From contig NZ_JOHY01000010.1 of assembly GCF_000721495.1 (NCBI RefSeq), forward strand, positions 1 to 64,000: a stretch of 64,000 nucleotides of DNA. The letters run 5' to 3'. Origin of the DNA: Streptomyces sp. NRRL F-5123. Lineage in GTDB: Bacteria; Actinomycetota; Actinomycetes; Streptomycetales; Streptomycetaceae. Below, piece after piece: positions 8,006 to 15,747 of the stretch (position 1 is the stretch's first letter; each line of letters opens with the position of its first letter). Position numbers and translations under genes: made by a program. The notes below the pieces were generated by a model that made no database searches, had not been told where the DNA came from, and saw nothing but the letters and a program-made list of their open reading frames with translations.

Positions 8006-8410
8006 TCACAGCCGGGGGAGGACGTCCGTGTAGAAGGCGTGGTCCCCCGCGAACGTCGGGGACAGCCGGGCGTACTCCTCGGCGGTGACCCAGCGGGCCT
8101 CGCTGACCTCCCGCGGGTCGGGGGTGAGCGCCCCGCCCGTGACCGCGGCCGTCCACCAGTGCAGGACGAAGCGGCCGTCCGCGCTCGTGCTCTCCCAGAC
8201 CTTGGCGAGGGGGGTCACCCGCAGTCCGACCTCCTCGCGCACCTCGCGCACCAGCGCGTCCTGCTGCCGCTCGCCCGGCTCGACCGTGCCGCTGAGCGGC
8301 GCCCAGTAGCCGGACTCCCGTGCCTGCGGCCCCCGCAGGATGACCAGGATCCGGCCGTCCTCGCGCAGGACGGCCACGACGGCTTCCCGTTTGGCCTCGG
8401 TCTGCTCCAT
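8006..8410 (-). CDS. Nudix hydrolase
   Basis: The 134-residue protein contains a complete Nudix box at residues 41-63 (G-x5-E-x7-REVREEVGL, reading GTVEPGERQQ then DALVREVREEVGL). It hydrolyses nucleoside diphosphates linked to another moiety, using the box glutamates to bind Mg2+. Length and layout suit a generic MutT/Nudix housecleaning enzyme, but the substrate cannot be told from sequence. It is divergent from the methyltransferase at 8458. Confidence 0.92.
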   Translation of the reverse strand: MEQTEAKREAVVAVLREDGRILVILRGPQARESGYWAPLSGTVEPGERQQDALVREVREEVGLRVTPLAKVWESTSADGRFVLHWWTAAVTGGALTPDPREVSEARWVTAEEYARLSPTFAGDHAFYTDVLPRL

Positions 8411-8457
8411 GGCGCCGAAACTACCCTGCGGGCACGGCGGGGCCGTAGCGTCGGGGG

Positions 8458-9336
8458 GTGACCTATGTGAGTCCGCTGGGGTATCTGCTGGGCATCGAGG
8501 GCGCCGCGCTGCTGCGCGGGCTGCGGGAGGGGAGCGCCGACCGGGAGTTCGTCGAGGCCCGGGTCGCGGAGGTGCGCGCCCTGCTGGAATCCCCGGAACT
8601 CGCCGAGGGGGTGGAGGCGGGCGAGGGCGGGATCGGGGTGGGCGAGGTCTACCGGGAGTGGGCCGGGCGCTACGACTCCCCCGGCAACCAGATGGTCGAC
8701 GTCGAACAGCCGGTCGTCCGGGGGATCCTGGACGGGCTGCGGGCCGGGACCGCGCTGGACGCGGCCTGCGGCACCGGGCGGCACACCGCGTATCTGCGGG
8801 AGTCGGGGCACGACGTGATCGGCGTCGACAGCTCGCCGGAGATGCTCGCGCACGCCCGGGCGCGCGTGCCCGAGGGGGACTTCCGGGAGGGCGACCTGCA
8901 CGGGCTGCCCGTCGCGGACGCGAGCGTCGACACCGTGGTGTGTGCGCTCGCCCTCACGCACGTGCCCGAACTGGCGCCGGTGCTCGCGGAGTTCGCGCGC
9001 GTGTTGCGGCCCGGCGGGCACCTGGTGATCTCCGACGCCCATCAGCTGGCCGCCTACCTGCGGCCGACGCCTGTACGCGGTGGCGCGGCCCTGCTCACCG
9101 AATACCACCGCCCCCTCAGCGCCTACCTCGCCGCCGCGCTCCCGCTCGGCTTCCGGGTCCTGCGGTGCGAGGAGCCGCGGCGGCCGCGCCCCGCCCTCGG
9201 CCCGGCCCCCGAGGTGCTTGCGGGCCACGTCTCGTGGGGGCTGCTGCACCGCTGCCCGCAGGCGGCGGCCGCGGTCCTGGACGACTCGCCGGTCGCGGTG
9301 GTGTGGCACTTCCGGCTCGACGGCTCCGACAGTTAG
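8458..9336 (+). CDS. Class I SAM-dependent methyltransferase
   Basis: The 292-residue protein starts with GTG. Motif I (ALDAACGTGRHT, residues 99-110) and motif II (VIGVDSSPEML) define a Rossmann-type SAM-binding domain of the Methyltransf_11/25 kind. LRPGGHLVISDAHQ is the usual post-motif IV strand. An N-terminal helical extension of about 65 residues precedes the domain and a 100-residue C-terminal cap follows. It is a small-molecule methyltransferase by family. A GNAT gene begins 9 nt after the stop on the same strand, so the two are likely co-transcribed. Confidence 0.88.
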   Translation: MTYVSPLGYLLGIEGAALLRGLREGSADREFVEARVAEVRALLESPELAEGVEAGEGGIGVGEVYREWAGRYDSPGNQMVDVEQPVVRGILDGLRAGTALDAACGTGRHTAYLRESGHDVIGVDSSPEMLAHARARVPEGDFREGDLHGLPVADASVDTVVCALALTHVPELAPVLAEFARVLRPGGHLVISDAHQLAAYLRPTPVRGGAALLTEYHRPLSAYLAAALPLGFRVLRCEEPRRPRPALGPAPEVLAGHVSWGLLHRCPQAAAAVLDDSPVAVVWHFRLDGSDS

Positions 9337-9345
9337 GGCAGGCCC

Positions 9346-9798
9346 GTGGACATCCTTCCCGCGACGGTGGCGGACCTCCGGCAGGTACTCGCCGACCACC
9401 ACCGCTACTGGGGCGAGCGCGACCTGCGCGCGCTCCATCTCACCGCCCTGGTCCAGGAGTTCGGCGACACCTGCCTCACCGCCCGCGCCGCGGACGGCAT
9501 CCGCGGCTACCTCGTCGGCTTCGTCACCCCGGACGCCACGGGCTACGTCCACCTGATCGCCACCCGCGACGACACCCGCGGCACGGGCCTCGGCCGCACG
9601 CTCTGGACCGCCTTCGCGACCGCGGCCCAGGCGCGCGGCGCCCGGCGGCTCAAGGCGATCACCTCACCCGCCAACACCGGCTCGATCGCCTTCCACCGCA
9701 GCCTCGGCTTCACGGCCGAGACCGTCCCGGACTACGACGGGCAGGGCGTGCCCCGTGTCGTCTTCCGGCGCGAACTGCCCTTCGGGGCGGGCGAGTAG
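9346..9798 (+). CDS. GNAT N-acetyltransferase
   Basis: The 150-residue protein begins at GTG 9346 and has the GNAT acetyl-CoA signature RDDTRGTGLGRTLW (R-G-x-G-x-G/A, about residues 75-88) and the downstream ANTGSIAFHRSLGFTAE element of motif B. It acetylates an amine or small molecule from acetyl-CoA; the acceptor is unknown. It lies directly behind the methyltransferase gene with a 9-nt gap, which suggests one transcript. Confidence 0.9.
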   Translation: MDILPATVADLRQVLADHHRYWGERDLRALHLTALVQEFGDTCLTARAADGIRGYLVGFVTPDATGYVHLIATRDDTRGTGLGRTLWTAFATAAQARGARRLKAITSPANTGSIAFHRSLGFTAETVPDYDGQGVPRVVFRRELPFGAGE

Positions 9799-9802
9799 CG
9801 GC

Positions 9803-10459
9803 TCAATCCCACCAGAAGCGCCACACCGGTTCGGTCACCAGCTGGTTGGCGGCGTATTCGGTGAGGATCTCGTCCTCCTCCTGGACGATCGTGTCGGAGG
9901 AGAAGGCGAAGTGCTCGGCCGCGACGTGTTCCGCCTCGGCCGTCGTACGGGGCGGGGCGGCGACCGAGAGGATCACCGTGTCGTGGTCCAGGCCCACCAG
10001 GCGGGTGCCGAAGCGGGACTCCCAGGAGGCCAGGACGGCCGTGAACTCCGCGCCGCCGTAAGGGAAGCCCTCCGCCACGCCGCGGGCGGCGAGCAGCGGG
10101 CCCGCCTCCGCGGCGCGGTAGGGGCGGTCGAGGGCGAAGGCGGGGCGGCGGCCGACGATGCCCTGCCTCGCGTCGCGCTCGTACTCCTTGACGCGGCGCT
10201 TCTCGGCCGCCCGCACGTCGGCGAGCACGTGCGCCGCGAGCTCGTCCGGGTCGGTGTCCCAGGGTTGCTCGCGGGGCGGGGCCAGGCCCGGCCAGCCGTC
10301 GCCGAAGGGGGCGACGACCTCCTCGTAGGGGTCGGGCTCGCCGAACAGCGCGACGAGCCGGGCCCGTACCTCCGGGTCCGTCCCGTCGTCCGCCGCCGCC
10401 TGCGCCGCGTACTCCGCCCACTGCCGGGCCAGCACCTGCTCCGCCGTCGTCTCGCTCAC
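9803..10459 (-). CDS. DUF4253 domain protein
   Basis: The 218-residue soluble protein ends with the characteristic DUF4253 pattern: GTRLVGL, then AAPPRTTAEAEHVAAEHFAF, a short loop, and YAANQLVTEPVWRFWWD as the last residues. The N-terminal half is acidic and helical. The domain is common in Streptomyces and its biochemical role is not established. It is convergent with the GNAT gene (4-nt gap) and lies 9 nt downstream of another GNAT gene on the same strand. Confidence 0.8.
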   Translation of the reverse strand: MSETTAEQVLARQWAEYAAQAAADDGTDPEVRARLVALFGEPDPYEEVVAPFGDGWPGLAPPREQPWDTDPDELAAHVLADVRAAEKRRVKEYERDARQGIVGRRPAFALDRPYRAAEAGPLLAARGVAEGFPYGGAEFTAVLASWESRFGTRLVGLDHDTVILSVAAPPRTTAEAEHVAAEHFAFSSDTIVQEEDEILTEYAANQLVTEPVWRFWWD

Positions 10460-10468
10460 GGGCGGAGG

Positions 10469-11239
10469 CTAACCGACACCACCGACATCGGGGAGCGAAA
10501 GGTAGAGGCGGGTGCCCGCGCGGCGGAAACCCGTGCGGGCGTAGACGCGTTCCGCGTCGGGGCCCGAGGACTCCAGCCACACCGAGGACGCCCCGCGGTC
10601 GAACAGGGCCGAGGCCAGGGCGGCGGTCACCGCGGCGCCGATGCCGCGGCCGCGGTGGGCGGGGCGGGTGCCCAGACCCGCGAGTTCGGCCGTGCCCGCG
10701 GCGGGCGCCGAGCAGGAGCCGCCGCCCGCGCAGCCCGTACCGCCGGGGGCGCGGACGAAGCGGACCGCGCCGCCCGACTCCTCCGTACGGCGCAGGCGCG
10801 CCGCGCCCTCGGCGGAGGACGCGAACGCGCCGCCGAACGCCTCGGCGAGGGCCGCGTCGACCGCGGCGAAGTCCGCGTCCCCGGCGGGGGTTTCGACGTG
10901 CACGGCCGCGGTCGGCACGCTCAGCGCGTCCGGCGTGCACACGAGGTAGTCGTGCACGGCCTCCGTCCGGAATCCCGCCGCCCGCAGGGCGGTTGCCACC
11001 GCGGGCGCGGCCTCCGGCGCGAACTCCAGCCGCGGTAGCAGCCCGCGCTCCCGGAAGGCCGCGACCAGTGACGCGACGTCCCGCGCGGACGGCTCCGCAC
11101 CGGGCAGCGGGGTGGCGTAGTTGACGTAGGGGCTGTCGGTGCCCGGATCGAACCCCGCGACGAAGCCGCCGAGTTCGGCCGCCGCGGGGCGGCGGCGGAG
11201 GTGGGCGACGGCGAACTGCTGGACCTGGGTGGCGTCCAT
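10469..11239 (-). CDS. GNAT N-acetyltransferase
   Basis: The 256-residue protein has a degenerate N-terminal GNAT-like half and a clear C-terminal GNAT domain with LGTRPAHRGRGIGAAVTAAL (acetyl-CoA-binding motif) and AERVYARTGFRRAGTRLY. Two-domain GNATs of this size are common in Streptomyces. The middle segment GTGCAGGGSCSAPAAG contains two Cys in a Gly-rich insert that probably forms a surface loop. The substrate is unknown. It is probably co-transcribed with the DUF4253 gene. Confidence 0.85.
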   Translation of the reverse strand: MDATQVQQFAVAHLRRRPAAAELGGFVAGFDPGTDSPYVNYATPLPGAEPSARDVASLVAAFRERGLLPRLEFAPEAAPAVATALRAAGFRTEAVHDYLVCTPDALSVPTAAVHVETPAGDADFAAVDAALAEAFGGAFASSAEGAARLRRTEESGGAVRFVRAPGGTGCAGGGSCSAPAAGTAELAGLGTRPAHRGRGIGAAVTAALASALFDRGASSVWLESSGPDAERVYARTGFRRAGTRLYLSLPDVGGVG

Positions 11240-11528
11240 GGTGAAAGGGTGACCTCACGGATTCTGCGCGCGTGCCGCGCGCACGGGAAGGCAGGGCAAG
11301 GAGGGCGCGTCGTCGTATGCCGTACGGGCGCAAGCGGTACGGGTACGTGGGACGCGCGGGGATGTGCTGCCGCCGTCGCGAGGTTGCTGCGCTTGGTGCT
11401 CAGCGCGCGCGGCGGCCGGTGCGGCTCGCCGAGGTCATTGGCGTTCGGTCCTTGCCGTGAGTGAGGCCGGGGGTCGTGCGGCGCTCACCTTCGCACGCGG
11501 CCCCGCGGCCGTCAACGGAAAAACGGCG
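11240..11528. other. Gene-free intergenic stretch
   Basis: This stretch separates two divergent genes. Short open frames exist but none has plausible composition or a ribosome binding site. A GC-rich inverted repeat (GCGCGCGTGCCGCGCGC) lies near 11266. No other structure was recognised apart from the promoter-like motif at its right end. Confidence 0.5.
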
Positions 11529-11551
11529 CTGTCAGTGCCCCCTGCGAGACT
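11529..11551 (+). promoter_or_regulatory. Promoter-like motif resembling PafBC/RecA-NDp
   Basis: CTGTCAGTG at 11529-11537 is followed after 8 nt by GAGACT. This matches the TGTC(A/G)GTG-N8-(T)AnnnT layout of the RecA-independent DNA-damage promoter recognised by PafBC in actinobacteria. The ATG of the next gene is only 7 nt beyond, so the transcript would be leaderless or nearly so. This is a pattern match only. Confidence 0.4.
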
Positions 11552-11557
11552 GCGGAG

Positions 11558-12013
11558 ATGGCGACATGGGAGCGGTTCGAGAAGGAGACGGGCGAGCTGG
11601 CCGCGGCCGTCCGTGCCCGGTTCGCGGCAGGGCGGACGCACGTCCTGGCCACCCTGCGGCGGGACGGCTCGCCGCGGGTGAGCGGCACGGAGGTCGACTT
11701 CCGCGGGCCGGACCTGTCGTTCGGCTCGATGCGGGGCGCGGTCAAGGCGCGCGACCTGCTCCGCGACGGCCGGTGCGCGATACACGCCCACCCGTACGGC
11801 GAGGGGGACGGTGACGCGAAGGTCGCCGGGGTCGCGGTGGAAGTCCCCGGCACGGACCTGGCGACGTACACGACCGGCTCCGAACCGCCCGGCGGTTTCC
11901 ACGCCTTCCGGCTCGACCTCCACGAGGCCGTCCTCACCCGCGTGGTGGGCGGGGAACTGGTCATCGACGTGTGGCGCCCGGGACGCGGGGTGGTGACGCA
12001 CCACCGGGTGTGA
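11558..12013 (+). CDS. Pyridoxamine 5'-phosphate oxidase-fold protein
   Basis: The 151-residue protein has the split-barrel PPOX fold. HVLATLRRDGSPRVSGTEVDF is the first hairpin pair and LSFGSMRGAVKARDLLRDGRCAIHA the cofactor-contacting strand-helix. Such proteins bind FMN or F420 and reduce or oxidise small substrates. The usual W-A residues of classic F420-dependent members are not obvious, so the cofactor is uncertain. There is no good Shine-Dalgarno spacing before ATG 11558, which fits a short-leader transcript from the motif at 11529. Confidence 0.8.
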   Translation: MATWERFEKETGELAAAVRARFAAGRTHVLATLRRDGSPRVSGTEVDFRGPDLSFGSMRGAVKARDLLRDGRCAIHAHPYGEGDGDAKVAGVAVEVPGTDLATYTTGSEPPGGFHAFRLDLHEAVLTRVVGGELVIDVWRPGRGVVTHHRV

Positions 12014-12053
12014 GCACGCACCCGGGCGGGACCGCGAAGCCCCACCGCCCGGA

Positions 12054-12285
12054 GGGCAGGACGCCAGGCGGGAGGTCAGCGGCCCGGGGCGCCGGGGGCC
12101 GCAGCCCCCCGGGGGGCCCGGCAGCCCGGCGGGCGCCGACGCGGTCCGGCGGGGGTCACCGGCCCGGCGGGCAGGACGCCAGGCGGGAGGTCAGCGGCCC
12201 GGGGCGCCGGGGGCCGCAGCCCCCGGGGGCCCGACAGCCCGGCGGGCGCCGACGCGGTCCGGCGGGGGTCACCGGCCCGGCGGGC
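12054..12285. repeat. 115-bp tandem duplication
   Basis: Two adjacent copies of a roughly 115-bp unit begin with GGGCAGGACGCC at 12054 and 12169. They are almost identical, with the second copy about 2 bp shorter in its C/G run. Each copy contains a strong hairpin (GGGGGCCGCAGCCCCC type). It lies between convergent genes ending at 12013 and 12290, so it probably serves as a doubled bidirectional terminator. Confidence 0.85.
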
Positions 12286-12289
12286 GGGG

Positions 12290-13420
12290 TCAGCCCCGGC
12301 CGCCCCCGCGGAGGTTCGCGCGGTCCGCCGCCGACTCGCCCTCCGACCAGCCCGCCGCGTCGCGGGCGCGCAGCCGGGAGGTGGTCGTGGACGGGAAGAG
12401 GCGGCGGGTGGTGTCCTCCACCGCGAGGGCGCGGGACGCGAGGGCCGGGAGCAGTTCTGGGGCGGACGCGGCGGACGCCGACTCCTCCTGCGCGGTCGCG
12501 TCCGTCAGCCGGGTGCGGATGCGGGACGCGTACGCGATGAGGAAGGACTCGCGGAAGTCGCGGGAGCGGGAGACGCGGCCCGCGTGCAGGGCGCGGTCGG
12601 CCTGGACGAGCAGCGAGGTGTACAGGATCTCGGCGGCGTCGAGGTCGGCGGTGTGGCCGACGACGGTGGCGAAGCCGTAGTCCGACGACCACACGGACCG
12701 GCAGCGGTTCGCCTCCGCGACCGCGTCCAGCAGCAGCGCCTTCGCGCCCTCGTACGGCCGGTCCACCCCGATCCGCCGCGCCCCCGGCCCCTCCCCGGCC
12801 GCCGCGCCGAGGAGGGCGGCGTCGATGCTGTGCCGCGCCATGAGGTGCTGCGCCTTCGCCGACAGCGCCTCGGCCTCCTCCGGGAAGCCGGTCGACTCCG
12901 CCTTCGCGAGCAGCGCCCGGATGCGGGCGAGCATCTTGCCCGTCCCCGGCGGCGCCGCCTCCGCGCCGGGCGCCTGGAGCGCGGGCAGCCGCGGCAGCCG
13001 CCCGTACAACCGCAGGACCTCGACGCACACGGTGGCGGCGGAGAACCGGTCGAGCTTCTCCCGCCGGGCGAAGCCGGTCATGCCACCGGGGGCGTGGCCG
13101 GAGGAGCCGCCTGCGCCGGACGAGCCCCTGGAGCCCGCGCCGGGATCCCCGCCGGGCGCGGTGCCGGGCGGGGCCGGGGCGTCGTCGGTGAGGGTCAGGG
13201 CCAGCCGCTCGTGCCGGGCGCCCAGCTCGCGGGCGGCCATCCGGACGAGGTCCTGCGGCTGCCAGCCGCGCCGGGCGCAGCCGCGTACGACCTCGGCCGC
13301 CTGGCGCGCGGCGGCGCCGTCCCAGTCGGGCTGCGCCGCGAGCACGGACGCGGCCGCGTCCACCTCGTCCTCGCCGCCCCCGAGCGCCCGCGCGTACGCC
13401 GCCGCGAATACGTCCTCCAC
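12290..13420 (-). CDS. DUF2786 domain protein
   Basis: From the GTG at 13420 the product has 376 residues. A DUF2786 domain (MLARIRALLAKAESTGFPEE, then AEALSAKAQHLMARHSI) sits in the middle, followed by a conserved C-terminal helical region with YRxxFxxxYAxRI-like sequence (RESFLIAYASRIRTRL). The N-terminal part is helical and separated from the DUF2786 by a Gly/Ser/Pro-rich linker. The family is common in actinomycetes and phages and its role is unknown. The frame is open to 13522, but that start would overlap the divergent hicB gene, so 13420 is preferred. Confidence 0.8.
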   Translation of the reverse strand: MEDVFAAAYARALGGGEDEVDAAASVLAAQPDWDGAAARQAAEVVRGCARRGWQPQDLVRMAARELGARHERLALTLTDDAPAPPGTAPGGDPGAGSRGSSGAGGSSGHAPGGMTGFARREKLDRFSAATVCVEVLRLYGRLPRLPALQAPGAEAAPPGTGKMLARIRALLAKAESTGFPEEAEALSAKAQHLMARHSIDAALLGAAAGEGPGARRIGVDRPYEGAKALLLDAVAEANRCRSVWSSDYGFATVVGHTADLDAAEILYTSLLVQADRALHAGRVSRSRDFRESFLIAYASRIRTRLTDATAQEESASAASAPELLPALASRALAVEDTTRRLFPSTTTSRLRARDAAGWSEGESAADRANLRGGGRG

Positions 13421-13509
13421 CTGGCCATTGTCGCCGAGCCGCCCGGCCCGCGCGGACGGCCCGCACGATGCGCGGGTGCCGGCTGCGTGCGCCGTGCCAG
13501 GCTCTGTCC

Positions 13510-13722
13510 ATGACGCACGCACTGCATCTGACCGCCGCGGTCACCCATGAGGGCGAGTGGTACGTGGCGCGCTGCCTTCAGGTCGAGGTCACCAGCCAGG
13601 GCGATTCCGTCGAGGACGCCCTGGACAACCTGCGCGAAGCGCTGGAGCTGTACTTCGAGGACGCGCCCGCCCCGGAAGTCACCGATGTGATCACGGCCCC
13701 CGTGGAGGTCCGCGTCGCATGA
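13510..13722 (+). CDS. hicB: HicB-type antitoxin
   Basis: The 70-residue protein has the HicB partial RNase-H fold: a first strand pair (LTAAVTHEGEWYVARCLQVEV), then TSQGDSVEDALDNLREALELYFED. It would bind and neutralise the downstream HicA mRNA interferase. It lacks the DNA-binding C-terminal domain of longer HicB proteins. Its stop overlaps the hicA start (ATGA), so the two are translationally coupled. Confidence 0.88.
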   Translation: MTHALHLTAAVTHEGEWYVARCLQVEVTSQGDSVEDALDNLREALELYFEDAPAPEVTDVITAPVEVRVA

Positions 13723-13943
13723 GCCCGGCTGTTCCGAGCGGTCTGTCCGGTACCGAGGTCGCCAAGGCACTGGGCCGTGCGGGTTTCGGCCATATCTCGA
13801 CCCGTGGGAGCCACGCCGACCACCGCAAGGACGACCGGACCGTCATCCTCCCGCTGCACCGCTCCCTCGCCGCCGGCCCTCTGCGATCCATCCTCCGCCA
13901 AGCCGACTGGACGGTGGACGACCTCTCCGAGCACCTGGAGTAA
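13719..13943 (+). CDS. hicA: HicA-type mRNA interferase toxin
   Basis: The 74-residue protein has a double-stranded RNA-binding-like fold with the catalytic G-S-H motif (RGSHADHRK, His about residue 32), preceded by SGTEVAKALGRAGFGHIS. HicA cleaves mRNA when free of HicB. The gene order here is antitoxin first, toxin second, the reverse of the classical hicAB order but known in many genomes. The overlap of 4 nt with hicB ensures that antitoxin is made first. Confidence 0.9.
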   Translation: MSPAVPSGLSGTEVAKALGRAGFGHISTRGSHADHRKDDRTVILPLHRSLAAGPLRSILRQADWTVDDLSEHLE

Positions 13944-13961
13944 GCACTCCCGAGCCGCGGC

Positions 13962-14882
13962 TCAGCCGGTGTGCTCCCCCTGGGCGACCTCGATGGAGCC
14001 GTGGAGGTCGTGGGCGGCCTCCACGGCGCAGGCGGCGGAGAGGGCGAGGCAGGCGGCCAGGGCGGTGGCCACCGTCTTGGGGGCGCGCGGGGCGCGGGGG
14101 TGGGCCAGGAGGGCGGCGACCCGGCGCGGGACGGGGCCCGCGGTCGCCGCGAGGGCGGTACGGGGGCGGGCCGCGGCGGGACGGGCGGCGAGCGCGGCGC
14201 GGCCGATGGCCCGGGCGGCGACCCGGCGGTCGCCCACCGCGGCGGCCGCGGATTCGTCGGCCCAGCGTTCGAGGGCGTACGACAGCGGCGCGCGCAGCAT
14301 CCGCAGCGCCGGGTGGCAGGCGGCGGCGAACGCGAGGGCGGTCAGGAAGTGGTGGTGCCGCCCGGCGAGGTGCGCCCGCTCGTGCGCGAGCAGCACCTCG
14401 CGCTCCGCGGGGTCGAGCGCCCGCAGCATGCCCGTCGTGACGACGACCCGCCCGGGGCGGCCGGGCAGCGCGTACGCGTCGGGCCCGTCGTCGTCCAGGA
14501 CGGTGAGGTCGCCGCCCGTGGACCCGGCGGCGTCGGCGGCGTACCGGGCGCGCAGCGTGATCCGCACGCGCTGCCGGTACGTACGCGCCAGCGCCGCACC
14601 GACCGCCCCGAGCAGTCCGGCGGCCACGCACGCCGCGGGTACCGTCACCCCGTCCCCGACGACCGGCAGCACGAGGTGCCCGAGCGCCGCGACCGGCGGC
14701 AGCCGCAACGCCCCCGCCCCGGCGAGCAGCGCGAGCGCGGCCGTACTGCACGCGGCGAGCGCGACCGCCGACCCGGCGAGCAGCCACGCCGCGACCCGCG
14801 GCGCCACCGCCTCCGCGAGCCGCCGCGCGGCGGGCGCGGCGAGCAGCGGCACCACGAGCGGCAACCAGACGGCGTAATTCAC
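13962..14882 (-). CDS. M56-family membrane metallopeptidase
   Basis: The 306-residue protein has three hydrophobic helices in the first 100 residues, a cytoplasmic loop with the zinc-binding HERAH motif (167-171) and the downstream third ligand region LERWADESAAAAVGD, then a C-terminal TM helix near residue 285. This is the BlaR1/MecR1-type M56 peptidase without a sensor domain. It is paired with a BlaI-type repressor (15175-15633) on the same strand. The peptidase may cleave or signal to the repressor, although Streptomyces M56 proteins are mostly uncharacterised. Confidence 0.9.
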   Translation of the reverse strand: MNYAVWLPLVVPLLAAPAARRLAEAVAPRVAAWLLAGSAVALAACSTAALALLAGAGALRLPPVAALGHLVLPVVGDGVTVPAACVAAGLLGAVGAALARTYRQRVRITLRARYAADAAGSTGGDLTVLDDDGPDAYALPGRPGRVVVTTGMLRALDPAEREVLLAHERAHLAGRHHHFLTALAFAAACHPALRMLRAPLSYALERWADESAAAAVGDRRVAARAIGRAALAARPAAARPRTALAATAGPVPRRVAALLAHPRAPRAPKTVATALAACLALSAACAVEAAHDLHGSIEVAQGEHTG

Positions 14883-14930
14883 CGGACCTCACCTCCGCCT
14901 GCCCCGACGTGAACGTCCCGGGCGTGAACC

Positions 14931-15075
14931 GGCAGCACGGCAAGGCCCGCGCCCGAGATGCGGGACAGCGCCCCACCCGCGGCACACCGCCCGACGCCGC
15001 AGACGACACACCCACGCACATCCCGCCCCCGGACACGCCCCGGCAGCGCGGCAAGGCCCCCGCCCGAGATGCGGC
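14931..15075. repeat. 34-bp direct repeat in M56/BlaI gap
   Basis: GGCAGCACGGCAAGG...GAGATGCGG at 14931-14965 recurs with few changes at 15042-15075, about 111 nt apart. The whole 292-nt gap between the M56 and BlaI genes is Arg/Ala-codon-like GC-rich DNA with no supported gene. The repeat begins GCACGGCAAGGCCC and ends CCCGAGATGCGG. Its role is unknown. Confidence 0.65.
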
Positions 15076-15174
15076 ACGGACCGGCGGGCGGCGTGCCGCC
15101 GCGGCGCGCGGGGCGGCCCGCGCCGGGCGCGCGGCCCGACCGCGTGGCAGAGGCGGCGCGGGCGGCTCGCGGGG

Positions 15175-15633
15175 TCATGCGTCCCCGCCCTGTGCGTCGG
15201 GGGGTGCGGCCTGGGCCAGCAGTTCGCGGAGGAGGCGCTCGTCGGCCGGGCCGAGTTCGGAGACGAAGCGGGCCAGGACGGTGCCGCGCTGGCCCTCCGC
15301 GGACTTGTCGAGCTCGGAGCGCATGCGGCGGGCGGCGAGGCCGGGCGAGTCCTGGGCGGGGAGGTAGGCGTAGCCGCGGCCCGCGCGGGTGCGGCTGACG
15401 GCGCCCTTGTCGTGGAGACGGGCGAGGATCGTCGTGACGGTCGTGCGCGCGAGGTCGGCGCCGAGGTCGCGCTGCACGTCCGCGGGGGTGAGGGCGCGAC
15501 CGCCCGCCGCCCACAGTGCGGCGAGCACGCTCGCCTCCAGCTCGCCCGACGGACGGCGGGCCGCGCCCGTCTGCGCCTCGTGGGGCTCGTGGGGCTCGCC
15601 CTGAGCCCCGCCGACCCCATACGCCTCCGGCAT
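15175..15633 (-). CDS. BlaI/MecI/CopY-family repressor
   Basis: The 152-residue protein has the BlaI winged helix: LEASVLAALWAAGGRALTPADVQRDLG, then TTVTTILARLHDKGAVSRTRAGRGYAYLP (about residues 32-95), and a C-terminal dimerisation helix region. It represses its own operon by binding TACA-N4-TGTA sites, two of which lie directly upstream at 15659-15692. It sits upstream of the M56 peptidase with a 292-nt gap. The non-conserved, Glu/His-rich first 28 residues suggest the true start may be internal. Confidence 0.92.
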   Translation of the reverse strand: MPEAYGVGGAQGEPHEPHEAQTGAARRPSGELEASVLAALWAAGGRALTPADVQRDLGADLARTTVTTILARLHDKGAVSRTRAGRGYAYLPAQDSPGLAARRMRSELDKSAEGQRGTVLARFVSELGPADERLLRELLAQAAPPDAQGGDA

Positions 15634-15658
15634 GGAATCGCTCCTTCCCGCTCGTTCG

Positions 15659-15692
15659 TCTACAGTGCTGTAGACCGACTACACAACTGTAG
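15659..15692. promoter_or_regulatory. Pair of BlaI-type operators
   Basis: Two dyads lie 20 nt apart centre to centre in front of the BlaI gene: TCTACAGTGCTGTAGA (15659-15674, perfect 16-mer palindrome) and CTACACAACTGTAG (15679-15692). Both contain the TACA-N4-TGTA core of BlaI/MecI operators. They also lie upstream of the divergent DedA gene, so that gene may be co-regulated. Confidence 0.85.
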
Positions 15693-15747
15693 ACGGCGGG
15701 GGCGCCGCACCGCGCCCCGGAACCCATTATGGGAGGGCTCCCCCCGC

